Assembly: GCA_016795295.1 (NCBI GenBank)
Contig: JAEUHP010000295.1
Coordinates: 1 to 39,464, forward strand
Direction of reading: 5' to 3'
DNA length: 39,464 nucleotides
Source of the DNA: Planctomycetota bacterium
GTDB taxonomy: Bacteria; Planctomycetota; UBA1135; UBA2386
Positions 1-9,987 of the stretch are shown here, piece after piece. Position numbers and translations under genes: made by a program. The notes under the pieces were generated by a model. That model did not search any database and was not told the origin of the DNA. It was given only the letters and a program-made list of their open reading frames with translations. How positions within the stretch are numbered: the first letter of the stretch is position 1; each line of letters starts with the position of its first letter.

Positions 1-1
1 G

Positions 2-706
<705 letters not shown>

Positions 707-758
707 TCCGCCCCCAAGTCCCGAACCGCCCCGCAGGTCCCGAAGCTGGATTCCCGCC

Positions 759-1193
759 ATGGCCTCCGAACTGCACCTACGCGTCGTGACCCCGGACCGC
801 ACGATCGTCGACCGCAAGGTCGCGTCGGTGGCCTTCACCGGGGTCGACGGCCGTTACGGCATTCTGCCGCACCACGCGCCGTTGCTCACGGCCATCGCCC
901 ATGCCGGCTCGGTGGAGATCACCGAAGTCGACGGCAAGCGCAGCGCGATGTTCGCTTCGGACGGTTTTGCCCAAGTGCAGAACAACGTGCTGACTCTGGT
1001 ATGCGAAGCCGGTGAGTTCGCCCATGAGATCGACATCGAGCGGGTGAAGCGCGCCGAGCAGAAGGCCCGTGAGAAGTTGGCGGGCCTGGATCGCCTGAGT
1101 GCGGACTTCCTGTTGGCCGAAGCCTCCCTGCGCAAGGCGCTGATGCGCGAGATGATCGCTCGCCGCAGTTCGGGCACCGGCAACTTGAGCTGA
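759..1193 (+). CDS. atpC: ATP synthase F1 epsilon subunit
   Basis: A 144-residue protein matching the epsilon subunit of F1Fo ATP synthase, which links the gamma stalk to the c-ring and inhibits ATP hydrolysis. The N-terminal beta-sandwich is clear: LHLRVVTPDRTIVD, then the conserved GRYGILPHHAPLLTAI loop. The C-terminal helical hairpin (roughly residues 88-135, rich in K, E, A and R) is complete, so the inhibitory helices are probably present. The ATG at 759 is chosen because the family start lies a few residues before this first beta strand; the longer frame from 153 runs through atpD and is a shadow. It follows atpD by 52 nt and is the last atp gene here. No clear Shine-Dalgarno sequence is visible. 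Confidence 0.95.
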   Translation: MASELHLRVVTPDRTIVDRKVASVAFTGVDGRYGILPHHAPLLTAIAHAGSVEITEVDGKRSAMFASDGFAQVQNNVLTLVCEAGEFAHEIDIERVKRAEQKAREKLAGLDRLSADFLLAEASLRKALMREMIARRSSGTGNLS

Positions 1194-1436
1194 CCCAGAG
1201 GTTGGGTCCGAGCCGCGCCCGGTTGCGCAGGCGGCTGCTGGCGGCCCTGCACGGACCTCGCCGCCACGCTGGCCCGCCCATGCCGAAAAAGCGGCGAAGG
1301 GCGGCTACGCGGCTGCCCGTGCGGACTACGGGTTCTCCCGCCCACGGCCAGGGGCCCCTCAGGTTTGGAGCCTGCGGATTTCGATAGCTGGCGTCGCCTT
1401 CGGTCCAGGCCTTCGCCGGGGCTCAGGGCTCCGGCC

Positions 1437-3230
1437 ATGAAGATCCAGACCCGCTTGCTGTCGAGTTGTGCCCTCACCCTGGGCTGCGTCGTGGCCCTGA
1501 GTGCCTTGGCCAACGAACGTTCGTTGCAGGAGTCGGCACTGGCGAGTGCCCACCACCTCGCCGTCGGCGTCGTGGAGGCTGCCGAGGCTGCCCGGGACCA
1601 CGTCGCTGCCATGCACGACACCGGTGCGATCCGCCTCGAGGAGCTGCTGGAGCAGGCGCGGCAGGAAATGGCCCGCAACGGCAGTCACTACCGTTCGACC
1701 CCGGCGTTCCAGGCGATTCCGGTGATCGCCGGCATCGCGGCGGCCAAGGGCGCGGCCCGCGCCGCGAAACTCGACTTGGCGATCACCGCCGCGGATGCGC
1801 GCAATCCGGAGTACGACCCAGCCCGCGATGCGATGCGCGGCGCGTTCCGCGCCCAGATGCTGGCGGATCTGACGCAGCAGGTGCAGTCCGGTGGTTCGGA
1901 CCAGCTCGTACGCACCGATCCCGAAGCCGACCAGTTGGTTTCCATGCACGCGATCCAGCTCGGCACCAGCTGCCTCGTGTGCCACGGGGACCCGGCCAAA
2001 TCGAAGTCGGGGGATGGCAGGGATCCCCTCGGCTTCCGCATGGAGAACTGGCGCCTTGGCGATGTGCACGGTGCATTCGAGGTCCGCACGCCGCTGGCGC
2101 CGATCCGCGCCGCGGCACGTGCTCAGGCCTGGTGGGCTGGTGGGATCGGTGCGCTGGTCGGCGCGGTGGGCTTGGTGTTCCTGGTCTGGGACCTGCGCCG
2201 TTCCGTTGCGACGCCGATCCGCGCTTCGATCGCCAAGCTGGCCGCTGGCGAAGGTGACCTGCGGCTGCGTCTCGACGAGTCCCGGCGCGACGAACTAGGC
2301 GAGCTCGGCCGCTGGCTCAACCGTTTCCTCACCCAGGTCCAAAGCCTGGTCCAGGGCCTCGCCGGCCACGGCGCGCAAGTGCTCGACTCCGCCAGTGCCC
2401 TCGATCGGCAGGCGGCTTCGCTGGCCGCCGGCGCAGCACGCACCGGCGCCCAGGCTTCCCAGGTGGCGGCTGCCGCCGAGCAGTTGTCGGCGAACATCCG
2501 CAACGTCGGCAACAGCAGCGAGGCGATGGCCAGCACCTACCGCACGGTGGCCGCCGCAGTGGAAGAGATGACGGCCAGCATCGCCGAGGTGGCCAAGGGT
2601 GCCGACGGTGCTGCCACGGTGGCCACCGAGGCCGAGCAGTTGACGCGGCAGAGCAGTGCACGCATCGCCGAGCTGGGCAGTGCCGCCAACGAGATCGGTC
2701 GGGTGGTCGAGACCATCCAGGACATCGCGGAGCAGACCAATCTGCTGGCGCTCAACGCCACCATCGAAGCGGCCCGCGCAGGCGAGGCCGGCAAGGGTTT
2801 TTCGGTGGTCGCCAACGAGGTCAAGGACTTGGCGCGGCAGACCGCGGAGGCCACCCAGGACATCCGCGGCCGCATCGAGCGCATCCAGAGCTCCACGCGT
2901 GAGTCGGTGCAGGCGATCGCCGCCATCGACGGCGTGATCGCGCAGGTGAGCCGCAGCTCGCAGGGCATCGCGGCGTCCGTGGCCGAGCAGCGCGCCGCCA
3001 CCCAGGAGATCGCTCGCAACCTGGCGCAGAACAGCAGCGCCATCGACGTGGTGAGCCGCAGTGTGGTCGAGAGTGCCGCAGCCAGCCAGGAGATCGCCAA
3101 GGGCATCGCCGAAGTCGATGCGATGGCCCGTTCGGCTGCGGACGGCGCCGAAGCATCGCAGGTGGCCGCCGTGCAGTTGCGTGGTCTGGCGAGTGCGATG
3201 CAAGGCCAGGTCGGCAAGTTCCAGGTGTGA
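1437..3230 (+). CDS. Methyl-accepting chemotaxis protein with periplasmic c-type heme sensor domain
   Basis: A 597-residue chemoreceptor. Residues 1-25 form a signal anchor. Residues about 26-228 form a periplasmic domain resembling the DUF3365/Tll0287 heme-sensor family, with a CxxCH c-type heme motif (CLVCHGDP, C179, C182, H183). A transmembrane helix (about 229-252) and HAMP segment follow. The rest is the cytoplasmic coiled-coil signalling domain, with the conserved hairpin tip at about 432-467 ([20 protein letters not shown], then [13 protein letters not shown]). By analogy it senses redox state or a gas ligand and controls CheA; the ligand is inference. The ATG at 1437 gives a good signal anchor; an in-frame TTG at 1365 would add an implausible leader. 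It is the first gene of the chemosensory operon, 19 nt before cheA. Confidence 0.92.
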   Translation: MKIQTRLLSSCALTLGCVVALSALANERSLQESALASAHHLAVGVVEAAEAARDHVAAMHDTGAIRLEELLEQARQEMARNGSHYRSTPAFQAIPVIAGIAAAKGAARAAKLDLAITAADARNPEYDPARDAMRGAFRAQMLADLTQQVQSGGSDQLVRTDPEADQLVSMHAIQLGTSCLVCHGDPAKSKSGDGRDPLGFRMENWRLGDVHGAFEVRTPLAPIRAAARAQAWWAGGIGALVGAVGLVFLVWDLRRSVATPIRASIAKLAAGEGDLRLRLDESRRDELGELGRWLNRFLTQVQSLVQGLAGHGAQVLDSASALDRQAASLAAGAARTGAQASQVAAAAEQLSANIRNVGNSSEAMASTYRTVAAAVEEMTASIAEVAKGADGAATVATEAEQLTRQSSARIAELGSAANEIGRVVETIQDIAEQTNLLALNATIEAARAGEAGKGFSVVANEVKDLARQTAEATQDIRGRIERIQSSTRESVQAIAAIDGVIAQVSRSSQGIAASVAEQRAATQEIARNLAQNSSAIDVVSRSVVESAAASQEIAKGIAEVDAMARSAADGAEASQVAAVQLRGLASAMQGQVGKFQV

Positions 3231-3249
3231 AGCAACGACGAGTGCGCGC

Positions 3250-6200
3250 ATGACCCAGAATCCTCAGGAAGACCCAGGGCTGCAGGAGTTGGTGCAGGAC
3301 TTCGTCACCGAGTCCCGCGAACACTTGGCCAACGTCGAATCCGACCTGCTGATCCTGGAGCAGGGTGGCGGGCCGTTCGAGGACACCGTGAACCGAGTGT
3401 TCCGTGCCGTGCACTCGGTGAAGGGCGTGGCCGGGTTCCTCGGCTTCGAGAACATCAACCGCCTGGCGCACGCCATGGAGAGCGTGTTCGACCTGGTGCG
3501 CAAAGACCGGCTCGGCATGTCGCCGGACTTGGTGTCGACGTTCCTCTCGGCGACCGACCTGCTGCGCGACCTGCTCGAGCACGTGCAGGAGAGCAACCAG
3601 CGTTCGATCCAGGAAGCCGTCACGGCACTCCAGGTGTTCCTCGGCGCGGCAGGTGGACCGAGTGTTGCGGCCCCGAGCTCGGATGCGGGAGCGCCGGTGG
3701 CCGGCACTTCCAAGGTGCCATCGAAGGCGGCCTTCGTGGTGCCCGACGGGGTGAACCTGGCCCCTGGAGAGCGCCTGCTCGGCGTGTCGCTGGTGGTGCC
3801 GAGTGTCTGCATGGCCCTGCACCAATCTGCCGAGGAGCTCCAGGCGACCATCGGCGCTCTCGGCCGCGTGGTCGCCGGCGCGACCCAGCTGTGTACGCCG
3901 AACGGCCACACCGGTTCGCGCGAGCCCGTCGCCGTGCTGCTGGCGACTTCCCGCACGGGGGAGGAGGTGCGGCAAGCGCTGGTCCTGGAGGCGACGGAGG
4001 TCCAGGAGCTGCGGCCGGCGGTGCCGCTGCCCAAAGGAACGTCCGCGGCCACTGGTCCGCGCGAGTCGAGTACGCCAGTGGCCAAGCCAGGCGAACCGCA
4101 GCGGGCTGGACACGCCGCCGCCCCCAGCGGAGGCGAGGCGCACGTCGATTCGATCCGCGTCTCGGTGCACCTGCTCGACCGGCTGATGAACCTGAGCGGC
4201 GAGCTGGTGCTCGGCCGCAACCAGTTGCTGCAAGCGCACTCGGCGAGCAATGCCCAAGGGGTGGCGGTTGCCTCGGCGCGCCTCGATCAGGTGGTCGGCG
4301 AGGTCCAGGAGGCGATCATGCAGACCCGCATGCAGCCGGTGGGCAACCTGTTCCAGCGGTTTCCGCGCGTGGTGCGGGATCTGGCCGGCAAGCTGGGCAA
4401 ACGCTGCCGCCTCGAACTCGAAGGTGGTGGCGTGGAGCTCGACCGTTCGATCCTGGAGGCGCTCAGCGATCCGCTGACCCATCTGGTGCGCAACGCGATC
4501 GACCACGGCATGGAGCCGTCGACCGACCGAGAGGCTGCCGGCAAGCATGCCGAAGGCACGGTGCAGCTCGCGGCCGCCCAGCAGGGTGGCAACGTGCGCA
4601 TCACCATCACCGACGACGGCCGTGGCATCGACCCGGCCCGCCTGCGCAAGAAGGCCGTGGAGAAGGGGGTGTTGGGGCTGGCCGAGGCCCAGGCCATGAG
4701 CGATCGGGAAGCGGTGCACCTGATCTTCGCGCCCGGCTTCTCGACCGCCGAGAAAGTGACCGACGTCAGCGGCCGTGGCGTCGGCATGGACGTGGTGCGG
4801 TCGAACATCGAGCGCCTCGGCGGCCATGTCGACGTGCACTCGACGGTGGGGCGAGGCACCACCATCGCGATCACGATCCCGCTGACGCTGGCGATCTTGC
4901 CGGCGATGGTGCTGCGTTGCGGCGAGCGCCGCTATGTGCTGGCCCAGGCCAATGTCGCCGAACTGGTGCGCTGCCGCAGCGGCCAGGACGAGCGCTTGGT
5001 GCAGCTCGACGGCCGGGAGGTGCTGCGCTTGCGCGGGCAGGTGCTGCCGTTGCTGCGCCTGCGGCGGGTGCTGGGCGCGGATGCCGAGGCTTCGCCGGAC
5101 GGTGCCGCTGCCAGCCGCGGTGCTGCGACCATCGTGGTGGTCGAAGCCGGCAGCCTGCGTTACGGCCTCGTGGTCGATGCGCCGCCGGACGCCGAAGAGA
5201 TCGTGGTGAAGCCGCTCGGGCGCCATCTCAAGGGCCGCGTCGAATACGCGGGCGCCACCATCCTCGGCGACGGCCGGGTGGCGATGATCCTGGATGCGGC
5301 CGGCATCGCCGAGAGCAGCCAGTTGGGCTCGATCGAAGCAACCGAGGCCGAGCGGGGCAGTGCCGCGGCGGCGGCCGTGGAGACCACCGAACTGGTGCTG
5401 TTCACCAACCATCCGAACGAGACATTCGGCGTGCCGCTCGGGCTCCTGGATCGTATCCAGCGCGTCGAGGTGGCGAAGCTCACCGAGATCGGCGGGCGGC
5501 TGGTGCACGCCGATGGCGACACGGTGTTGCCGGTGGTGCGGCTCGAACGAGCGATCACGGCCACGCCGCCCCAACTCGGCACCCGGGCTTCGATCCTGGT
5601 GTTGCGGACCGGCCAGCAGCGCTTTGGCCTGCTGGCGCCGGACGTCGAGGACATCCGCTCGCTGCCGATCGAACTCGACGGGCGCACGCTCGCCGAAACT
5701 GGAGTGCTCGGCAGCTTCCGCCTGGAGGGCCGGACCGTGCGCTGGCTGGACGTGGCGCAGGTGGCGCGCACGGCGCTGCCCGGTCTGTTCGCCGATGCGC
5801 CTGCGGAGGTTGCGTCCCCGGGCGCCGCGCCGCGCACCGGCCCGGACCCGCGGGCGCAGAGCCCCGCGACGCGCCCGCAGGGGCCGATCCGGGTGCTGTT
5901 CGCCGAAGACACCAAGTTCTTCCGTGAACACGTGGCGGGAACCCTGCGCGGTGCCGGGTTCGAGGTGGTGACCGCTGCCGACGGCGACTTGGCCTGGCAA
6001 GTGGTCAACGATCCAGAGCGCACCTTCGACGTGGTGGTCACCGACGTGCAGATGCCGAACTGCGACGGGCTCGAGCTGACGCGGCGCATCCGGCGCACCG
6101 AGCGGCTGCGTTCGTTGCCGGTGGTGGCACTGACCTCGCTCAGCAGCGCCGAGGACGAAGCCGCCGGAACCGCGGCTGGCGTCGACGCCTATCTGGTGAA

Positions 6201-6261
6201 GTTGGACGACGCGGCGCTGGTCGCGGCAGTGCGGGAACACAGTGGGGTGGAGGTCGCATGA
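3250..6261 (+). CDS. cheA: Hybrid chemotaxis histidine kinase CheA with C-terminal receiver
   Basis: A 1003-residue kinase, longer than typical CheA (about 650-750). Domains in order: HPt with phospho-acceptor H55 (AVHSVKG); a Pro/Ala linker and a possible P2-like segment (about 175-265); P3 dimerisation helices (from about 300); HATPase with N box (LVRNAIDHGME, N415), DDGRGID (D455) and DVSGRGVGMDVV (505); a CheW-like P5 domain (about 546-687); a second CheW-like segment (about 712-860); and a receiver domain (880-1003) with phospho-acceptor D932 (VTDVQMPNCDG) and conserved K984. This resembles FrzE-type CheA-CheY fusions. It autophosphorylates under receptor control and can pass phosphate to its own receiver and perhaps to CheB. 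It overlaps cheW by 4 nt (ATGA), indicating coupled translation. All key receiver residues are present, so this domain is probably active. Confidence 0.95.
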   Translation: MTQNPQEDPGLQELVQDFVTESREHLANVESDLLILEQGGGPFEDTVNRVFRAVHSVKGVAGFLGFENINRLAHAMESVFDLVRKDRLGMSPDLVSTFLSATDLLRDLLEHVQESNQRSIQEAVTALQVFLGAAGGPSVAAPSSDAGAPVAGTSKVPSKAAFVVPDGVNLAPGERLLGVSLVVPSVCMALHQSAEELQATIGALGRVVAGATQLCTPNGHTGSREPVAVLLATSRTGEEVRQALVLEATEVQELRPAVPLPKGTSAATGPRESSTPVAKPGEPQRAGHAAAPSGGEAHVDSIRVSVHLLDRLMNLSGELVLGRNQLLQAHSASNAQGVAVASARLDQVVGEVQEAIMQTRMQPVGNLFQRFPRVVRDLAGKLGKRCRLELEGGGVELDRSILEALSDPLTHLVRNAIDHGMEPSTDREAAGKHAEGTVQLAAAQQGGNVRITITDDGRGIDPARLRKKAVEKGVLGLAEAQAMSDREAVHLIFAPGFSTAEKVTDVSGRGVGMDVVRSNIERLGGHVDVHSTVGRGTTIAITIPLTLAILPAMVLRCGERRYVLAQANVAELVRCRSGQDERLVQLDGREVLRLRGQVLPLLRLRRVLGADAEASPDGAAASRGAATIVVVEAGSLRYGLVVDAPPDAEEIVVKPLGRHLKGRVEYAGATILGDGRVAMILDAAGIAESSQLGSIEATEAERGSAAAAAVETTELVLFTNHPNETFGVPLGLLDRIQRVEVAKLTEIGGRLVHADGDTVLPVVRLERAITATPPQLGTRASILVLRTGQQRFGLLAPDVEDIRSLPIELDGRTLAETGVLGSFRLEGRTVRWLDVAQVARTALPGLFADAPAEVASPGAAPRTGPDPRAQSPATRPQGPIRVLFAEDTKFFREHVAGTLRGAGFEVVTAADGDLAWQVVNDPERTFDVVVTDVQMPNCDGLELTRRIRRTERLRSLPVVALTSLSSAEDEAAGTAAGVDAYLVKLDDAALVAAVREHSGVEVA

Positions 6262-6719
6262 AGCGCGCGCAGAACGGCATGGTCATCTGCTGTCGGGTCG
6301 GTGGCTTGCTGGTCGGCATCGACCTCGCTGCGACCCAGGAGATCAACCGCCAGGTCGAACCGACGTTCGTGCCGCTGCTGCAGCCGCACGTGCGCGGGTT
6401 GATCAACCTGCGCGGCAATCTGGTCACGGTGCTCGACCTCGGCCAGATCGTGCGCGGCTCGACCACTACGGGCGGCGCGCAGACCCGCTGCGTGGTGGTG
6501 GAACTCGGCGAAGAGGTGGTGGGGCTGCTGGTCGACGCCGTGGGCGACGTGGTCGACACCGCGGGCCGCCGCCGGGAGGCGTTGCCGACCCATTTGCCGC
6601 AGGACCAGCAGCAGTGGTTCTCCGGCATGGTCCAGCTCGAACGCGAGCTGCTGTTGTTGCTCGACGTCGCCGCCGTGGGGCGGTTCGGCACTGCGGCCGC
6701 AGCGGGGAACGCGCGGTGA
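6258..6719 (+). CDS. cheW: Chemotaxis coupling protein CheW
   Basis: A 153-residue single-domain CheW-like protein that couples the receptor to the kinase CheA in the cytoplasmic array. The fold is recognisable from VICCRVGGLLVGIDLAATQE at the N terminus, the PHVRGLINLRGNLVTVLDL core (typical CheW motif) and a C-terminal strand pair around GLLVDAVGDVVD and LLLLLDV. The start ATG at 6258 overlaps the cheA stop, and its own stop overlaps the GTG start of cheB (GTGA at 6716-6719), so the genes are translationally coupled. Length is normal for the family. Confidence 0.93.
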   Translation: MKRAQNGMVICCRVGGLLVGIDLAATQEINRQVEPTFVPLLQPHVRGLINLRGNLVTVLDLGQIVRGSTTTGGAQTRCVVVELGEEVVGLLVDAVGDVVDTAGRRREALPTHLPQDQQQWFSGMVQLERELLLLLDVAAVGRFGTAAAAGNAR

Positions 6720-7813
6720 GTCGACCTGCGAGTGCCGCGCTGCGCGTGTTGGTGGTCGACACCGACGCGGCCCTGCGCCAGGGCCTGTGCCAGGCGTTGG
6801 CCGCCCATGGCGCCTTCGAGGTGGTCGGTTGGGCGCAAAGTCCGCGCACTGCCGGCCCGAAAATCGCTGCCTACCAACCCGACCTCCTGGTGATCGAAGT
6901 CGACTCGGCCACGGCGGACGCCACGGGTCTGCTCGGTGCCGTGCAGGCCCATTCGCCCGAGCTCCTGCGCATCGGCACAGCGCGGGCCGAACTGCCAGCG
7001 CCGGATCTGGCGCAGTGGCAGCGTCTGGGACTGGCAGCGGTGCTGCGACGGCCGTCGAGCGCCAGCGCCGCGACGCTCACCGAGTGGGTGCAGACTCTGG
7101 CGCCCTACTGCCGGCGGGCGCGGCGGCAGAGTGACGTGGCCCGACCCTCGCCGGCGGCGGGGGGCGGCGCAGGACCGGTGCCGGTTGCGGCGGCGTGCCC
7201 GATCCCGCGGCGCCGCATCCCCGGTGGGCGAGCCCCCCAGGTCGTCGGCATCGGCGTGTCCACCGGCGGGCCCAAGGCGCTCGCGGAGTTGTTGCCGCTC
7301 TTGCCTGCGGACTTCCCGCTGCCGATCGTGCTGGTGCAGCACATGCCGGCGGGGTTCACCCGCAGCCTTGCCGAATCGCTGGCCAAGAGCTGCCGGATCG
7401 CCGTGCGGGAAGCCGCGGACGGCGAACTGCTGCAGGCTGGCACGGTGTGGATCGCCCCTGGTGGGCGCCACCTGCGCGTGCTGCGCACGGACGCCGGTGC
7501 GGTGCTGCAGCTGACCGACGATCCGCCGCGCTGCTCCTGCCGGCCCTCGGTCGACTACTTGTTCGAGTCGCTGGCGACGGCCTATGCGGGACGTGTGCTC
7601 GCGGTGGTGTTGACCGGCATGGGCGAGGACGGCTGGCAAGGTAGTCGGGTTCTCCACGATGCCGGGGCCTGTGTCCTGGCGCAGGACGAAGCCTCGTCGA
7701 CCGTGTATGGCATGCCGCGCGGGCCGATCGAGGCCGGCATCGCCGCGCCGGTGCCGCTCGCGCAGATGGCCGAAGCGATCTTGCTCGCGGCCAGGGGGAA
7801 CTCGTGCAACTGA
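6716..7813 (+). CDS. cheB: Chemotaxis protein-glutamate methylesterase CheB with degenerate receiver
   Basis: A 365-residue CheB that removes methyl groups from receptor glutamates. The C-terminal methylesterase (about 175-365) is intact: GVSTGGP with nucleophile S182, QHMPAGFT with H209, and TGMGEDG with D305. The N-terminal receiver (about 10-130) is degenerate. The phospho-acceptor position, expected as D in a DVEMP-like motif, reads as E61 (LLVIEVD); the Met-Pro is absent; the first acidic pair is D-T rather than D-D; and the conserved Lys is Arg (R111 or R112). Phosphorylation control is therefore probably lost or replaced by a fixed state. The GTG at 6716 is preferred because it overlaps the cheW stop and opens directly into the receiver strand (LRVLVVD). 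It overlaps cheR by 10 nt. Confidence 0.92.
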   Translation: MSRPASAALRVLVVDTDAALRQGLCQALAAHGAFEVVGWAQSPRTAGPKIAAYQPDLLVIEVDSATADATGLLGAVQAHSPELLRIGTARAELPAPDLAQWQRLGLAAVLRRPSSASAATLTEWVQTLAPYCRRARRQSDVARPSPAAGGGAGPVPVAAACPIPRRRIPGGRAPQVVGIGVSTGGPKALAELLPLLPADFPLPIVLVQHMPAGFTRSLAESLAKSCRIAVREAADGELLQAGTVWIAPGGRHLRVLRTDAGAVLQLTDDPPRCSCRPSVDYLFESLATAYAGRVLAVVLTGMGEDGWQGSRVLHDAGACVLAQDEASSTVYGMPRGPIEAGIAAPVPLAQMAEAILLAARGNSCN

Positions 7814-8661
7814 GAACAGGCGAATTGGCTCTGATGCGCCAGCTGGCGCTGCAGCTCACCGGCGTGGCTCTCGACGAGTCGAAGGGATACCTGATCGAGA
7901 CCCGGCTCGGCGCGATCGCCGAGCGTCTGGGCTGCAACAACTTCAACGAGTTCTACTTCCGAACCCGTTACCAAGCCGACCCGAAGCTGCTCGAGGAGAT
8001 CGTCGAGGCGATCACCACCCACGAGACGATCTTCTTCCGCGATGGTGCACCGTTCGAGGCGCTGCAGTTCAAGCTGCTGCCCGAAGTGATCGACGCGCGC
8101 GAGCGCATGGGCCAGAACAAGCGGTTGCGCATCTGGTCGGCGGCGTGCAGCACCGGACAGGAGCCCTACAGCATCGGCATGGTGGTGCACGAGCTGCTGC
8201 GTTCGCTCGACGGCTGGGACGTGCAGATCCTGGCCACCGACATCGCCAAGCCGACGCTGGAGACGGCGCAGCGCGGCGTGTTCGCCGAGCACGACGTGGC
8301 GCGCAGCCAGAAGCCGTTGTTGATGCAGAAGTACCTGGAGAAGACGCCTGGTGGCATGCGGGTGGTCGATTCGGTGCGGCGCTTGGTGCAGTTCCGGCAG
8401 CTCAACCTGCTCGAGCCGTTCGGCGCCCACGGGCCGTTCGACATCGTGTTCCTGCGCAACGTGCTGATCTACTTCGCCGCCGAGACGCGCCTGGACATCG
8501 CCCGGCGCGTCGCGGGCACCTTGCTGCCGCACGGTTGGCTGGTGGTGGGTGCCGCCGAGAACCTGCTCGACGCCGGCCCGCAGTTCGCGCCGCAGACCCA
8601 CTGCCGGGCGACCGTGTACCAGCCGGCGGTCCAGCCAGTCGCCCCGGCGGGTCGGCGCTGA
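7804..8661 (+). CDS. cheR: Chemotaxis protein methyltransferase CheR
   Basis: A 285-residue S-adenosylmethionine-dependent methyltransferase that methylates glutamates of the chemoreceptor. The N-terminal helical domain (about 1-75) includes the typical [14 protein letters not shown] and [11 protein letters not shown] segments. The Rossmann domain contains the SAM-binding [16 protein letters not shown] motif (from about 111) and the [13 protein letters not shown] motif (about 211-223). The GTG start at 7804 lies 10 nt inside cheB; no ATG lies near the domain start, so this overlap start is preferred. It is the last gene of the mcp-cheA-cheW-cheB-cheR operon; no cheY, cheC or cheD is adjacent. 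Confidence 0.94.
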   Translation: MQLRTGELALMRQLALQLTGVALDESKGYLIETRLGAIAERLGCNNFNEFYFRTRYQADPKLLEEIVEAITTHETIFFRDGAPFEALQFKLLPEVIDARERMGQNKRLRIWSAACSTGQEPYSIGMVVHELLRSLDGWDVQILATDIAKPTLETAQRGVFAEHDVARSQKPLLMQKYLEKTPGGMRVVDSVRRLVQFRQLNLLEPFGAHGPFDIVFLRNVLIYFAAETRLDIARRVAGTLLPHGWLVVGAAENLLDAGPQFAPQTHCRATVYQPAVQPVAPAGRR

Positions 8662-8746
8662 GTCCCGGCGGGGGGCGATTCTGCGGCTTCGCATGTCGGC
8701 GTCGCCGGTCGGTCGCTACACTGCCCGGCCGCTGAACTTCGCGACC

Positions 8747-9916
8747 ATGACCATCGTGCCAAACCGCTGTGTTTCTCCCTTGGTGGCGCTCGCTGCAACT
8801 GCCGTGAGCTTGCTGGCCCAAGCGCCCCAGGGCATCCCCGAGTGCAAGGAAATGAAGAAGACCGCCTCTGGTCTGGAGTACGGTGTGCTGCGCGCCGGGC
8901 GCAACGAGCCGAGTCCAGGCAAGGACGACATGGTCGAGGTGCACTACACCGGCTGGCTCACCGATGGCACCAAGTTCGACAGCTCGCGCGACCGCGGCGA
9001 GCCCACTTCCTTCGGCGTCGGCCAGGTGATCAAGGGTTGGACCGAAGGCTTGCAGCTGATGACGCCGGGTGCCCACTACAAGCTCGTGATCCCGCCGGAG
9101 ATCGGCTACGGCAGCGCCGGCGCCGGCGGCTCGATCCCGCCGAACGCCACGCTGGTGTTCGAGGTCGAGCTGCTCAAGGTGGTGGCGATGCCGAAGTTCA
9201 CGGCGCCCGACGCCAAGGCCTTGCGCGAGGTGGGCGGGGTGAAGTGCGAAGTGGTCGTCGAGGGCAAGGGGCCGGTGGCCGGGGACCGCGACGCGCTGGC
9301 GCTGCGCTACGCGATCTGGCGCGAGGACGGCACGCTGCTCGACTGCAGTGAGCGGCAGAACAACCACCGCATCGCGGGGGCGTGCGCGTCGCTGCCGTTC
9401 GAGTTCATGAAGAACCTGGCGTCGCTCTACAAGGTCGGCACGATCCTGCGCGTGCCGGTGCCGAAGGCCATGTTCCCGAACGCTGGGGCCGACACGGTGT
9501 GGGAGCTCGAGGTCACCGGCATCAAGCCGTTGCCGCAGATGCCGGCGTTCCGCCTGCCGGACGCGGCCAAGGTGGTCACCACGCAGAGTGGCTTGAAGTA
9601 CGAAGTGCTCGAGGCCGGCACCGGCGAGTCGCCGAGCGCCGACGATTCGGTGGTCGCCTACTACACGGGTTGGTTCACCGACGGCAAGGTGTTCGACAGC
9701 GCCCACGAGCGCGGCGAGCCGAGCACCTTCGGGTTGCGCCAGGTGATTCCCGGCTGGACCGAAGGGCTGCAGCTGATGAAGACCGGCGGCAAGTTCCTGT
9801 TCGAGATCCCGGGCAAGCTCGCCTACGGCGCGCAGGGTCGGCCGCCGAAGATCCCCGGCAACGCCACGCTGGTGTTCCTGGTGGAGTTGGTCGAGGTCAA
9901 GCGCAAGGGCCGCTGA
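8747..9916 (+). CDS. Secreted FKBP-type peptidyl-prolyl isomerase with three FKBP-like modules
   Basis: A 389-residue protein with an N-terminal signal peptide (hydrophobic core [15 protein letters not shown]). Module 1 (about 45-145) and module 3 (about 283-386) are clear FKBP domains: [42 protein letters not shown] and [14 protein letters not shown] in the first, and [29 protein letters not shown] and [14 protein letters not shown] in the third. The middle segment (about 146-270) keeps the module spacing ([19 protein letters not shown], ending VWELEVTGI) but lacks the FKBP active-site residues, so it is probably a decayed or structural copy. The protein likely assists proline isomerisation in the periplasm. 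ATG at 8747 is chosen for the signal peptide. It is convergent with rlmN, separated by 71 nt. Confidence 0.9.
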   Translation: MTIVPNRCVSPLVALAATAVSLLAQAPQGIPECKEMKKTASGLEYGVLRAGRNEPSPGKDDMVEVHYTGWLTDGTKFDSSRDRGEPTSFGVGQVIKGWTEGLQLMTPGAHYKLVIPPEIGYGSAGAGGSIPPNATLVFEVELLKVVAMPKFTAPDAKALREVGGVKCEVVVEGKGPVAGDRDALALRYAIWREDGTLLDCSERQNNHRIAGACASLPFEFMKNLASLYKVGTILRVPVPKAMFPNAGADTVWELEVTGIKPLPQMPAFRLPDAAKVVTTQSGLKYEVLEAGTGESPSADDSVVAYYTGWFTDGKVFDSAHERGEPSTFGLRQVIPGWTEGLQLMKTGGKFLFEIPGKLAYGAQGRPPKIPGNATLVFLVELVEVKRKGR

Positions 9917-9987
9917 GCCGTCGCGGCGGCGCAGTGGTTGCCGCGCCGTCCTCGCCGTGCGCGGCGCGTTCGTCTGCGTCGCGCCGG

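Noticed and set aside
2821..6240. 1139-codon open frame on the minus strand opposite cheA
   Set aside because: It is a shadow of a GC-rich gene; the plus strand encodes all CheA domains and the antisense product is His/Arg/Gln-rich with no family features.
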